Of a stretch of DNA of 5,896 nucleotides, positions 1 to 5,896 are shown piece by piece. The position numbers were made by a program, and so were the translations under genes. The notes below the pieces were generated by a model. It was not told the origin of the DNA. It saw only the letters and a list, made by a program, of their open reading frames with translations, and did not search any database. This DNA is from a bacterium (GTDB lineage: Bacteria > Electryoneota > Electryoneia > Electryoneales > Electryoneaceae), in the NCBI GenBank assembly GCA_028278125.1, contig JANQEY010000082.1:1-5896 (forward strand), written 5' to 3'. How positions within the stretch are numbered: position 1 is the stretch's first letter; every line of letters begins with the position of its first letter.

Positions 1-1
1 A

Positions 2-403
2 GCCCAGGCTGCTGAACAGGCGGGGGCAGCACCGGTGACACCCACTCCCCCTCCGGCTCCGGCCGCGCCCGCTGGTGGCGGGGCAGCACCTGCTGCCGCT
101 GCCGCTGCTCCGGCATCGTCCGGTATGCCATTGGGACGTTTAACCGTCTTAAACGGTCCCATCGCCGGAAAAGAACTGGAATTGACCAAGGCCCTGGTTA
201 CGCTGGGAAAACCCGGTACACAGGTCGCTGTCATCTCCAGACGTCCGCAGGGTTATTTCCTGACCCATATTGAAAGTGATGGTGACGGGAAACGTTATCC
301 CATCGTCAATGGCGAAGCGATTGGTCCGAAGGCTTATCAGCTGAAAGACAGTGACCTGATCGAACTGGCCGGGATCAAGATGGAGTTTTCCGCCAGCTCG
401 TAA
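2..403 (+). CDS. FHA-domain protein, C-terminal part (5' end outside window)
   Basis: The frame is open from base 2 to a TAA at 401-403, giving 133 residues, so the gene probably begins upstream; a GTG at 35 and an ATG at 125 are in-frame but lie inside or just after the linker and are unlikely true starts. Residues 1-41 (counted from base 2) are a low-complexity Ala/Pro/Gly linker. Residues 45-130 look like an FHA beta-sandwich: GRLTVLNG near the start, TLGKPG at 68-72, SRR at 79-81, His89, an NG turn at 103-104 and the closing LKDSDLIELAG..MEF. Canonical FHA domains bind phosphothreonine through Gly-Arg, Ser, His and Asn-Gly; here the Arg of the first motif is Lys, so phosphopeptide binding may be weak. 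From memory of the family, such proteins often carry a second, more canonical FHA domain at the N-terminus, which would lie off the left edge. The gene converges on the cyclase gene. Domain call fairly sure; partner unknown. Confidence 0.75.
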   Translation, partial: AQAAEQAGAAPVTPTPPPAPAAPAGGGAAPAAAAAAPASSGMPLGRLTVLNGPIAGKELELTKALVTLGKPGTQVAVISRRPQGYFLTHIESDGDGKRYPIVNGEAIGPKAYQLKDSDLIELAGIKMEFSASS

Positions 404-404
404 A

Positions 405-467
405 TCTGGTAATTAGTGATTAGCCAGAAAATAACCCCTCCCTAATAATACCAATCACGAATTACCA
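405..467. repeat. Convergent-gap inverted repeat of 14-bp units; possible transcription barrier
   Basis: Bases 407-423 and the reverse complement of 451-467 match at 15 of 17 positions (TGGTAATTNGTGATTNG), separated by 27 bases. On the minus strand the right half continues as tandem 14-bp units: GGTAACTAGCAATT (467-480 region) followed by GGTAATTCGTGATT. A smaller hairpin is nested on the left: CTGG-TAAT at 406-413 pairs with ATTA-G-CCAG at 419-427 with one bulged base, starting two bases after the FHA stop codon. The gap lies between two converging genes, where bidirectional terminators are common, but no clean U-tract follows on either strand, so terminator function is only a possibility. 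A dispersed intergenic repeat is an equally good reading. Confidence 0.5.
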
Positions 468-486
468 ATTGCTAGTTACCTTTTCC

Positions 487-2721
487 TTACTTGGTCGTGT
501 GCGTATACACGCCATCCCAGTCTTCACCCGGCGGACGGGTGCGGAATTCATCAATACGTTCCAGGTAAATTCCATATAACACTCTGTCCGGCACCATCTG
601 TTGCAGTTGTCTGAATTGTGCTTCCGCCGTGTCCCAATCCTGTTGGCGATAACTGTTCAACGCCTGTTCATGCAGTGCCAGTTCCTTCAATTCCTCATCG
701 GATATCTCGGATCTCAGGGCAATCGGCTCATAAATCGATATCGGCTTATCCTTGCCCTTGACCCTGACCACGTCAAGTTCACGGTAAGTATACTCCGCTG
801 CCGCTGTTTTGGTCGTCTCACTGACAATCATCTCTACACCATAACCCTTTGTGAGCCCCTCCAGACGTGAGCCCAGGTTCACTGAATCGCCTAATACCGT
901 ATAAGCCATACGAAATTGCGAACCCATATCACCGACACTCATGATACCGGTATTGATACCTGCACCTATACGGATCTCAGGCCAACCCTTGTCCAGAAAC
1001 TCCTCCCTGATAGCCGTTGTGCGTTCCAGCATCTCAAGCCCGGTTTTAACGGCATTATGGGCATGATTCGGATCTTCAACCGGGGCATTCCAGAAGGCCA
1101 TGATGGCATCACCGATGTATTTATCTATAGTGCCACGGTTGTCGTGAATGATCTTTGTCATCGGTGTCAGATACGCATCCATCAAATCGGATAACTGTTG
1201 CGGGCTCAGACCTTCGGATATGGTGGTAAAGTTTCGAACATCGGTAAATAAAACGCTCATCTCCTTGCTCTGCGCATCCTGAGTATAAGTAAGCGGATCC
1301 TGGCTCATTTCATCCACAAGCTCAGGCGGGACATACTGACCGAACAATCCAGAGAGCTGTTTTTTTCCTCTCCTTTCAACAAAGAACCCGTAAAACATTG
1401 TTAACAAAAACAGGATAAGGATAAGAACGAAGGTGGAGGCAAGCGGCGCCACCATTTTACTTGTCCATAAATAGTAATTAAATCCAATATTCAGACCAAA
1501 CAGTGAGAGCGTAAATAAAACTGCATAGACCGGACTTAATGCCGGGAGTATCAGTGCCAGTAACAAACCGGTTAACAGTAATTGATAGTATTCGAACTCT
1601 TCCGTATAACGCATAACCCGTTCTTCAAGAATACCGGATATCAAGTTGGCATGTATCTCGACTCCCGGATATTCCCTGTTGACGGGCGTGGGACGCAGGT
1701 CAACCAAGCCCTTGGAACTGGTTCCGACTATTACAATAGCACCCTCCAATGCACTTTTATCGGCCCTGCCCCTGATAACATCTGCAGCCGAAACATAAGG
1801 AAAACTGTTTTTATCACCTCTGAAAGGCACCAGGGCCTGAACATTGGCGTCAACAGGAATAGTCTGAAAATCTCCCAGTTGTAATGCTTCAAGGCTGGGA
1901 TAGCCCTTATCGTCGTGGAACTCGGAAAACAGGGGTTTCACCTGCTCTACCCCAAACAGAAACTGCACTATGGAAAGAGACAAAGATCCATAATAATCAT
2001 CCTTGTATCTCATCACCATTGGGACACGTCTCACCCGTCCATCGGTATCAATTTGAGGTGTAATATGTCCGGCACCCATAGCCGCTTGTTGTATCTCAGC
2101 AATATTACCGCCAAAACCTACCGCACTATTAGCAAATATGGTTTTACCCTTGATATCTTCCTGACTTAGTGCAGGCGCTGGCAACACGCCGCTTTCCAGT
2201 ACCTCAACATTTTCTTCCTCGCCAAAAAACGTAAACCCCAGTATGACCGGTCCTTTTCTAATAGCATCTATAAACTGACCGTCGTAATCCAGGATACCCT
2301 GCAACTCACTTAACCTGCTTTGATATTCATTAATCCCGGCCAGTTCTCCTTTAGCTAATTGTTCAAGAATTTTCAGACCGGAACTGTCATCACGTTCCCG
2401 GAAAAAAATATCAAAACCGATCAAGGCAACACCATAATAGTCGAACAACTCATTGACCATTTTCGCCAGGCGATCGCGGCTCCATGGCCAACGTCCGATC
2501 TCCGATAAACTCCTCTCATCAATATCGATAATAACAATGCTGGGATCGATTTCATTAGGCATTGTTTTTACCACACGGTAATCATAGAGAAAATTCTCTA
2601 TTTCCCTGATAAAATCCGGCGGATTTCTATTATGGGTAAATGTTAAAAACAGAAAGGTTACTGACAATGTCAGAAGGATAACCAGATAATGATGCCTTAG
2701 ATAGGAAAACAGTTGTTGCAT
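487..2721 (-). CDS. CHASE2-domain class III adenylate cyclase, membrane-bound
   Basis: The product (744 aa) should make cyclic nucleotide, most likely cAMP from ATP, at the inner membrane. A short N-terminus leads into a membrane segment at about 12-29, then a periplasmic CHASE2 sensor at about 35-370 (IVIIDIDERSL, GRWPWSRD, FRGDKNSFPY and GVEIHANLI are typical). Three membrane segments follow at about 378-396, 398-415 and 424-447. The cyclase domain covers about 485-668: metal Asp494 (LFTDVRNFT) and Asp538 (YIGDAIMAFW) are 44 residues apart as in class III enzymes. Lys534 and Thr608 occupy the base-specifying positions, and Asn615 and Arg619 the transition-state positions. The Lys/Thr pair indicates ATP and class IIIb. 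Residues about 680-725 look like a short TPR-like helical tail. The ATG at 2721 is kept because it supplies the first membrane segment; an in-frame TAG lies just upstream and no good Shine-Dalgarno is seen. It is last in the minus-strand gene run, 127 bases after the STAS gene. The CHASE2 ligand is unknown. Confidence 0.93.
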   Translation of the reverse strand: MQQLFSYLRHHYLVILLTLSVTFLFLTFTHNRNPPDFIREIENFLYDYRVVKTMPNEIDPSIVIIDIDERSLSEIGRWPWSRDRLAKMVNELFDYYGVALIGFDIFFRERDDSSGLKILEQLAKGELAGINEYQSRLSELQGILDYDGQFIDAIRKGPVILGFTFFGEEENVEVLESGVLPAPALSQEDIKGKTIFANSAVGFGGNIAEIQQAAMGAGHITPQIDTDGRVRRVPMVMRYKDDYYGSLSLSIVQFLFGVEQVKPLFSEFHDDKGYPSLEALQLGDFQTIPVDANVQALVPFRGDKNSFPYVSAADVIRGRADKSALEGAIVIVGTSSKGLVDLRPTPVNREYPGVEIHANLISGILEERVMRYTEEFEYYQLLLTGLLLALILPALSPVYAVLFTLSLFGLNIGFNYYLWTSKMVAPLASTFVLILILFLLTMFYGFFVERRGKKQLSGLFGQYVPPELVDEMSQDPLTYTQDAQSKEMSVLFTDVRNFTTISEGLSPQQLSDLMDAYLTPMTKIIHDNRGTIDKYIGDAIMAFWNAPVEDPNHAHNAVKTGLEMLERTTAIREEFLDKGWPEIRIGAGINTGIMSVGDMGSQFRMAYTVLGDSVNLGSRLEGLTKGYGVEMIVSETTKTAAAEYTYRELDVVRVKGKDKPISIYEPIALRSEISDEELKELALHEQALNSYRQQDWDTAEAQFRQLQQMVPDRVLYGIYLERIDEFRTRPPGEDWDGVYTHTTK

Positions 2722-2849
2722 TAGTATAACTGTCAGGGACTATTTCAGGCTGCAAAAACCGGATGAGTCTGAACAGTTCATGTAACAAAAGTACAGGGCA
2801 ATATGATGATGGTCCTATTAATTTAACCGGACAATATTATTAATACTGA
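2722..2849 (-). other. STAS-cyclase intergenic gap, no clear signal
   Basis: These 128 bases separate the STAS stop from the cyclase start, far more than the other junctions in the operon. On the minus strand a TATACT sits directly before the cyclase ATG, too close for a normal leader, and no -35 at proper spacing is seen. A GTCC/GGAC pair around a TTAA-rich core (about 2812-2834) is too weak to call a terminator. The gap could hold an internal promoter, but none can be supported from sequence alone. Confidence 0.3.
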
Positions 2850-3182
2850 TTAACCATCGGCCTGCAGTCTTGCGTCAACGTTATCATGGATTGGAAATAC
2901 CTTATCCAAACGGGCAAGCTGCAACACGCTCATGGCGGCGTCGCTGACACTGATAAGTCCGAAATTAAGATCCTTTTTCTTTGCCGTTTGAAAACCTTCT
3001 ACAAGGCTGGCCACGCCCGAACTGTCAATGTAACTTACCCTGGACAGATCAACCAGAAGATTTTCTGCCTTATCCAGGCTCTCGAGTATTTGTTTTCTTG
3101 CATCAGGTGAACACGATAAATCAACTTCACCATCCAGCTCCAGTATCGTGTAACCACCCTCCTCTCTAGTATTATATTTCAT
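2850..3182 (-). CDS. STAS-domain anti-anti-factor (RsbV/SpoIIAA-like)
   Basis: This 110-aa protein is a single STAS domain, the usual length for free-standing anti-sigma-factor antagonists. The N-terminal strand pair ends with LDGEVDLSCSPDAR (16-29), and the hallmark loop YIDSSGVASL (51-60) holds Ser54/Ser55, one of which is the site phosphorylated by the cognate HATPase kinase in this family. Unphosphorylated, it would bind the RsbW-type protein encoded just upstream; phosphorylation would release it, and the phosphatase two genes upstream would reset it. The start ATG at 3182 has a GAGA-type ribosome binding site about six bases upstream (AAAGAGAACCGGG). Cytosolic; no membrane segment. The pairing with the adjacent kinase and phosphatase is inferred from operon order, but this arrangement is standard for partner-switching modules. 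Confidence 0.92.
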   Translation of the reverse strand: MKYNTREEGGYTILELDGEVDLSCSPDARKQILESLDKAENLLVDLSRVSYIDSSGVASLVEGFQTAKKKDLNFGLISVSDAAMSVLQLARLDKVFPIHDNVDARLQADG

Positions 3183-3235
3183 CCCGGTTCTCTTTTTGTT
3201 GTTTCATGATCAAACCTAAACAGCAACGGTAAAAA

Positions 3236-3652
3236 TCAGTTTATATTTTTTTTCATCTCAATGTAATTACCCGAATTTCCTTCAAGATGCCCCATTTCAT
3301 AATCGTCCATAATCTCACTGATAAAGTGAACCCCTAAACCGCCGGGGCGGATATCATCCAGATCCCTGGATTTTACCTTATCCAAATCGACCGGATCAGC
3401 ATAATCCAGCAATCTGAACAGTATTTCAGAGTCATTATTATATATTTCCAGCACTATCTCGCCGGAATCATCGTCTTTATAGGCATGTTGAATGATATTC
3501 ATACAGGCCTCATTGACGGCAATCACCAGTTTCTCCGTCAGATCTTCACTACAACCAACGGCTTCCGCGGAATGTTTGATCAATACGCGTACCAACTTCA
3601 GTCGCTCCGGCCTGGACGGAAACCGGATTTCGAGTAATTTTTCTGTGTCCAC
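3236..3652 (-). CDS. RsbW-like ATP-binding serine kinase / anti-sigma factor
   Basis: A 138-aa stand-alone GHKL (HATPase_c_2) domain of the RsbW/SpoIIAB type. The N box is at 46-57 (VNEACMNIIQHAY) with Glu48 as likely catalytic base and Asn52 as the Mg-ATP ligand. The G1 region is LDYADPVD with Asp83, and the G2 glycine loop is PGGLGVHFI at 103-111. GNYIEMKK closes the domain. Family role: phosphorylates the STAS antagonist on Ser and, when free, sequesters a target, classically a sigma factor. No sigma factor lies in the window, so the target is open. The start is a GTG at 3650-3652 whose first base is the last base of the phosphatase TAG stop (TAGTG). There is no strong Shine-Dalgarno, and the next Met (residue 51) would remove part of the N box, so translation is probably coupled to the upstream gene. 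Confidence 0.92.
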   Translation of the reverse strand: MDTEKLLEIRFPSRPERLKLVRVLIKHSAEAVGCSEDLTEKLVIAVNEACMNIIQHAYKDDDSGEIVLEIYNNDSEILFRLLDYADPVDLDKVKSRDLDDIRPGGLGVHFISEIMDDYEMGHLEGNSGNYIEMKKNIN

Positions 3653-4932
3653 TATTTTCGATCGTCAATTAGCAACAAGGTAATATCGTCATGTTGTCTG
3701 ACATCAGGTTTCCTTAACTCCGCAACAATTCCCTCCAGTCTTTTCCTGGATTCAACTTTTGATCTTGAACGAATCAGCCCGATCAAACCCTCAACATCCA
3801 GTTGATTATTCTCTTCATCCAGACTCTCCGTTACACCATCGGTAAAAATATACAAACTCCCGCCATCCAGCGGTAAAGTGGTAACGGGAAATTCAGCACC
3901 CGGAATGATCCCCACCGGCGGTGCTTCGGCCGGTAGTTCAGTAAAGCTATCATTTTTGTCATGATACAAAGGCGGCTGATGACCGGCGTTAGCCAGGCTA
4001 ATGGTATTGTTCTCCGTGTTGATAAAACCGGAAACCAGTGTGATAAACATGCCATGAGACACCGACTCACAGATCTCATCATTGACACGGGCCAGATGCT
4101 CGCCCGCATCATCCATGTCCTTTGCCAGATGATGGAGTAAGCTGCTAGCTTTTGCCATAAGTAGCGCCGCATTCATACCTTTGCCCGAGACGTCGGCCAG
4201 ATTGAAATAAATCAATCCGTCTTCGCGTTGAAAAAAATCATAAAAATCACCGGAGACCTCCCGGGCGGGAATATTCATCCCCATTACCGGGAACTCATTT
4301 TCATGGGGAGCCGGTAGAAGGCTTTCCTGGATCTCACGGGCCAGTTCCAGTTCCTTCTGCATACGCTCCTGTAGGACAAGTTTATCCGCCATACGTGCAT
4401 TATGAATGGCCAGCGATGCGGCTGAGGCAAGTGCCGTGACAAAATGCTGATCCTTCTCATTAAACAAACCATCACCGCCTCTTTTATTGATGAGTTCCAG
4501 TGCACCAATACATTTATCCTTGACAACCAGCGGCGCACATAAAATCGATTTGGTAACAAAACCGGTATCCTTATCAATATCCTGTGCAAAATTTTCATCC
4601 TTGCTCACATCCTTTACCATTTGACAGGTCTTACTCATGACAGTTGTCCCTACGATTCCCTGGTCCGCCGGCAACCGTAATCCGGTGATATCAACCGGAC
4701 CACCGCAGCCACGGCAGACCAGTTCAGTATCATTATTTTCCAGCAGGAAAACCGAAGAGGCCTCGGCATCGAGATATTCCATAAACCGTTGTAGTGCATT
4801 TTGCAGGGTTTCATCGATATTGAGTGAAAAAGCAAACGACTGGGTGATCCCGGCCAGCAATTCCAGTTGATCCTCTAATTTCGCATCGTCCCCTTGTTCG
4901 AAGATGTTATAGACTTTCTTTGCAGCAGCCAT
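3652..4932 (-). CDS. GAF-domain PP2C/SpoIIE-type serine phosphatase (RsbU-like)
   Basis: A 426-aa soluble protein. A GAF sensor spans about 37-178, a charged helical linker with the family signature LELAREIQESLLP about 178-207, and a PP2C/SpoIIE phosphatase domain about 218-424. Metal-binding acidic motifs are intact: SGDFYD (Asp229), LADVSGKG (Asp247), FTDGVTES (Asp365) and HDDITLL (Asp415/416); MFITLVSGF and NAGHQPP are also typical. Predicted role: dephosphorylate the STAS protein encoded two genes downstream, with activity set by a small molecule or redox state sensed by the GAF domain. The GAF domain has a CxxC pair (Cys73/Cys76) and three further cysteines (103, 132, 141), which may or may not be functional. 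The ATG start abuts the DUF1841 stop (TAAATG), with an AGGA ribosome binding site inside the end of that gene. The stop overlaps the kinase start by one base. Confidence 0.94.
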   Translation of the reverse strand: MAAAKKVYNIFEQGDDAKLEDQLELLAGITQSFAFSLNIDETLQNALQRFMEYLDAEASSVFLLENNDTELVCRGCGGPVDITGLRLPADQGIVGTTVMSKTCQMVKDVSKDENFAQDIDKDTGFVTKSILCAPLVVKDKCIGALELINKRGGDGLFNEKDQHFVTALASAASLAIHNARMADKLVLQERMQKELELAREIQESLLPAPHENEFPVMGMNIPAREVSGDFYDFFQREDGLIYFNLADVSGKGMNAALLMAKASSLLHHLAKDMDDAGEHLARVNDEICESVSHGMFITLVSGFINTENNTISLANAGHQPPLYHDKNDSFTELPAEAPPVGIIPGAEFPVTTLPLDGGSLYIFTDGVTESLDEENNQLDVEGLIGLIRSRSKVESRKRLEGIVAELRKPDVRQHDDITLLLIDDRK

Positions 4933-5361
4933 TTATTGAATTTTCCTCACACATTCCAGGTAAGCCTGCTCATCCGGCAGCGTTTGATCTCTTTGTGCAC
5001 GCCACAGTGTTTCCCCCAAGCACTCCATCATCCGGTGCTCAAGCGCATGGGTATCTGAAAAACGTTTATCCAACAATAACTGATACAAATCTCCGATCCC
5101 CGCCGGTCTATCTGTCTGTACCTGTTCTTTAATCGCTATATGCATTCCCATATGCAGAAATGGATTGGTGGCCCCTGCGTCCGGCGTGAACTCCAGCGCC
5201 AGCGCATCCTCTTCGTTTTCCAGGTATTCATGATATTCGGGATGCTCCAGTATAACCCCAAGCACCAGTTCTTCCAGGGGTTCGAGCCGATCTTTTGCAT
5301 TATATTTTCGCCAGACTTCATAAAAAAAACGTCTGCCTGCATCACGATCTTGAATAATCAT
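4933..5361 (-). CDS. DUF1841 family protein
   Basis: This 142-aa cytosolic protein matches the DUF1841 family, whose function is unknown. Recognisable blocks are RRFFYEVWRKY (10-20), PLEELVLGVILEHPEYH (28-44), NPFLHMGMHIAIKEQ (66-80), TDRPAGI (83-89) and EHRMMECLGE (108-117). Histidines 70, 74 and 109 with nearby glutamates could bind a metal, but that is a guess from pattern only. No signal peptide or membrane segment. The family is known mainly from beta- and gammaproteobacteria and is often near nth, as here. The ATG at 5361 has only a weak upstream GGG as a ribosome binding site, beginning 15 bases from one arm of the inverted repeat. The stop codon touches the phosphatase ATG with no spacing, so the gene is co-transcribed with the partner-switching genes and is probably first in that transcript. 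Confidence 0.88.
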   Translation of the reverse strand: MIIQDRDAGRRFFYEVWRKYNAKDRLEPLEELVLGVILEHPEYHEYLENEEDALALEFTPDAGATNPFLHMGMHIAIKEQVQTDRPAGIGDLYQLLLDKRFSDTHALEHRMMECLGETLWRAQRDQTLPDEQAYLECVRKIQ

Positions 5362-5376
5362 ATTTAATTTATACCC

Positions 5377-5689
5377 GCCACAGAGGTCACAGAGTACACA
5401 GAGAATATAATAAAAAAATTATATCCTTAGTTTCGTTAACGATACGTCCAGGTACTTCCCACCCTGGGCTGTGCCCCAAAAATCTCTTCCATATGCTATC
5501 CACTATGCTCCCATCAGTGTCTGGAGTTAATATCAGCCTAATAATCGATAAAATAACTACTGTTAATCAATGATTTTTTTCTAATTTTAATCAGCTTCCT
5601 CATAACAAATATATGAGAATCACTGGTAGTAATATAGAAACATGGGAGTAAAAAACAGAACTATCTGTTTACTCTGTGAACTCTGTGGC
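5377..5689. repeat. MITE-like segment bounded by 28-nt inverted repeats
   Basis: The left arm (5377-5404) and the reverse complement of the right arm (5662-5689) agree at 25 of 28 positions; the outer 19 bases differ at only one (GCCACAGAGKTCACAGAGT). Each arm is itself three 9-bp units sharing CACAGAG. The 257-bp interior is AT-rich and encodes nothing recognisable. No exact target-site duplication could be found in the outer flanks (left ...TTATACCC, right AAATATTTC...). CACAGAG-type repeats of this kind are known to me as dispersed intergenic sequences in many bacterial genomes; whether this is one non-autonomous mobile element or two neighbouring short repeats facing each other cannot be settled here. 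Confidence 0.55.
5650..5670 (-). terminator. Possible weak terminator after nth
   Basis: Read on the minus strand, AAACAGA (5664-5670) pairs with TCTGTTT (5653-5659) around a four-base loop, and the T run continues for three more bases. It lies about 39 bases downstream of the nth stop, the right position for an intrinsic terminator. The stem is only seven pairs and AT-rich, and it shares bases with the inner end of the right repeat arm, so strength is doubtful. Confidence 0.3.
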
Positions 5690-5708
5690 AAATATTTCAA
5701 ATGAATCA

Positions 5709-5896
5709 TCATCCGGTTTTGAATTTCCTTTTTTCCTTCCATTCACATTCATTATAGATAATACACTCTCCACATTTCGGCTTGCGCGCTGTACAGACAT
5801 AACGTCCATGCAAAATCAGCCAGTGATGAGCGTCTTTCTTGATTTCATCCGGTACAAACTTAAGCAGTTTCTCTTCAACTTCCCGCACATCTTTAC
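5709..5896 (-). CDS. nth: Endonuclease III, C-terminal part (5' end outside window)
   Basis: Sixty-one residues are readable before a TGA at 5709-5711; the rest of the gene is beyond the right edge. The stretch VREVEEKLLKFVP is followed by AHHWLILHGRYVC, which is characteristic of Nth, and by the four-cysteine cluster motif C-X6-C-X2-C-X5-C (YVCTARKPKC, GEC, IIYNEC). All four ligands of the [4Fe-4S] cluster are present. Nth is a bifunctional DNA glycosylase/AP lyase that removes oxidised pyrimidines in base excision repair. The catalytic Lys and Asp of the helix-hairpin-helix region are not in the window and cannot be checked. The tail after the last Cys (EWKEKRKFKTG) is short and basic, as usual. 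It reads toward the DUF1841 operon on the same strand, but a 347-bp gap with repeats separates them. Confidence 0.93.
   Translation of the reverse strand, partial: KDVREVEEKLLKFVPDEIKKDAHHWLILHGRYVCTARKPKCGECIIYNECEWKEKRKFKTG

Larger units (their letters stand above)
5362..5708. other. 347-bp AT-rich non-coding gap between nth and DUF1841
   Basis: No convincing coding frame is present. The gap is richer in A and T than its neighbours. It is almost filled by a 313-bp segment bounded by inverted arms (annotated separately). Inside are a six-pair AT hairpin (5405-5410 with 5419-5424), a small GGGC-TGT-GCCC palindrome near 5466-5476, and a distant CTCCCAT/ATGGGAG pair (5508-5514 with 5642-5648). 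Any promoter for the DUF1841 operon should lie here, but no hexamer pair with good spacing was picked out. Confidence 0.6.

Noticed and set aside
601..2169. Several open frames of 84-100 codons on the plus strand inside the cyclase gene
   Set aside because: They lie antisense to a clear full-length cyclase with intact domains, show no recognisable motif and have no upstream ribosome binding site of note.
2722..2727. TATACT directly before the cyclase ATG as a -10 box
   Set aside because: It would give an almost leaderless transcript and no -35 hexamer lies at 16-18 bases; TTGCAG is 21 bases away.
3831..4835. Alternative minus-strand frames of 61-113 codons within the phosphatase gene
   Set aside because: They are out-of-frame shadows of the GAF/PP2C coding sequence, with compositions unlike real proteins.
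5365..5372. TATAAATT just before the DUF1841 start as a promoter
   Set aside because: It is only a few bases from the start codon and the expected -35 region falls within the CACAGAG repeat arm without a good match.
5377..5404. CACAGAG units as a CRISPR array
   Set aside because: The 9-bp period leaves no spacers and the units are too short; it is a tandem motif inside an inverted-repeat arm.
5563..5580. AATCATTGATT-like palindrome followed by a T run as a plus-strand terminator
   Set aside because: The palindrome leaves almost no loop and no plus-strand gene ends nearby.

Overview
The window looks like chromosomal DNA of a gammaproteobacterium (possibly betaproteobacterium) of moderate GC content. 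The basis is the pairing of an endonuclease III (nth) gene with a DUF1841 gene and the style of the proteins; species cannot be read from the sequence. It holds seven protein-coding genes, two of them cut by the window edges. No rRNA, tRNA, CRISPR array or transposase gene was seen.

Layout, left to right. Bases 2-403 (+) are the C-terminal part of an FHA-domain protein: an Ala/Pro/Gly linker and then a degenerate FHA domain. Bases 404-486 are a short convergent gap made of imperfect 14-bp repeats in both orientations. Every other gene is on the minus strand, so the biological order runs right to left: nth (C-terminus, 5709-5896), a 347-bp non-coding gap, DUF1841 (4933-5361), a GAF plus PP2C/SpoIIE phosphatase (3652-4932), an RsbW-type HATPase (3236-3652), an RsbV-type STAS protein (2850-3182), and a CHASE2 class III adenylate cyclase (487-2721).

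The middle genes form a compact signalling operon. DUF1841 stop and phosphatase start abut (TAAATG), and phosphatase stop and kinase start share one base (TAGTG). The STAS gene follows after 53 bp and the cyclase after a further 127 bp. The three Rsb-like proteins make a complete partner-switching set: the kinase/anti-factor would phosphorylate the STAS protein on Ser, and the phosphatase, gated by its GAF domain, would reverse this. No sigma factor or other obvious output lies in the window. The nearest possible outputs are the membrane cyclase (second messenger, predicted cAMP) and the phosphothreonine-reader-like FHA protein. A link between partner switch and cyclase is an inference from gene order.

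The nth-DUF1841 gap carries the clearest unexplained structure. Two 28-nt arms in inverted orientation (25/28 identical), each built of three 9-bp CACAGAG-containing units, bound a 313-bp AT-rich non-coding segment that resembles a miniature inverted-repeat element.
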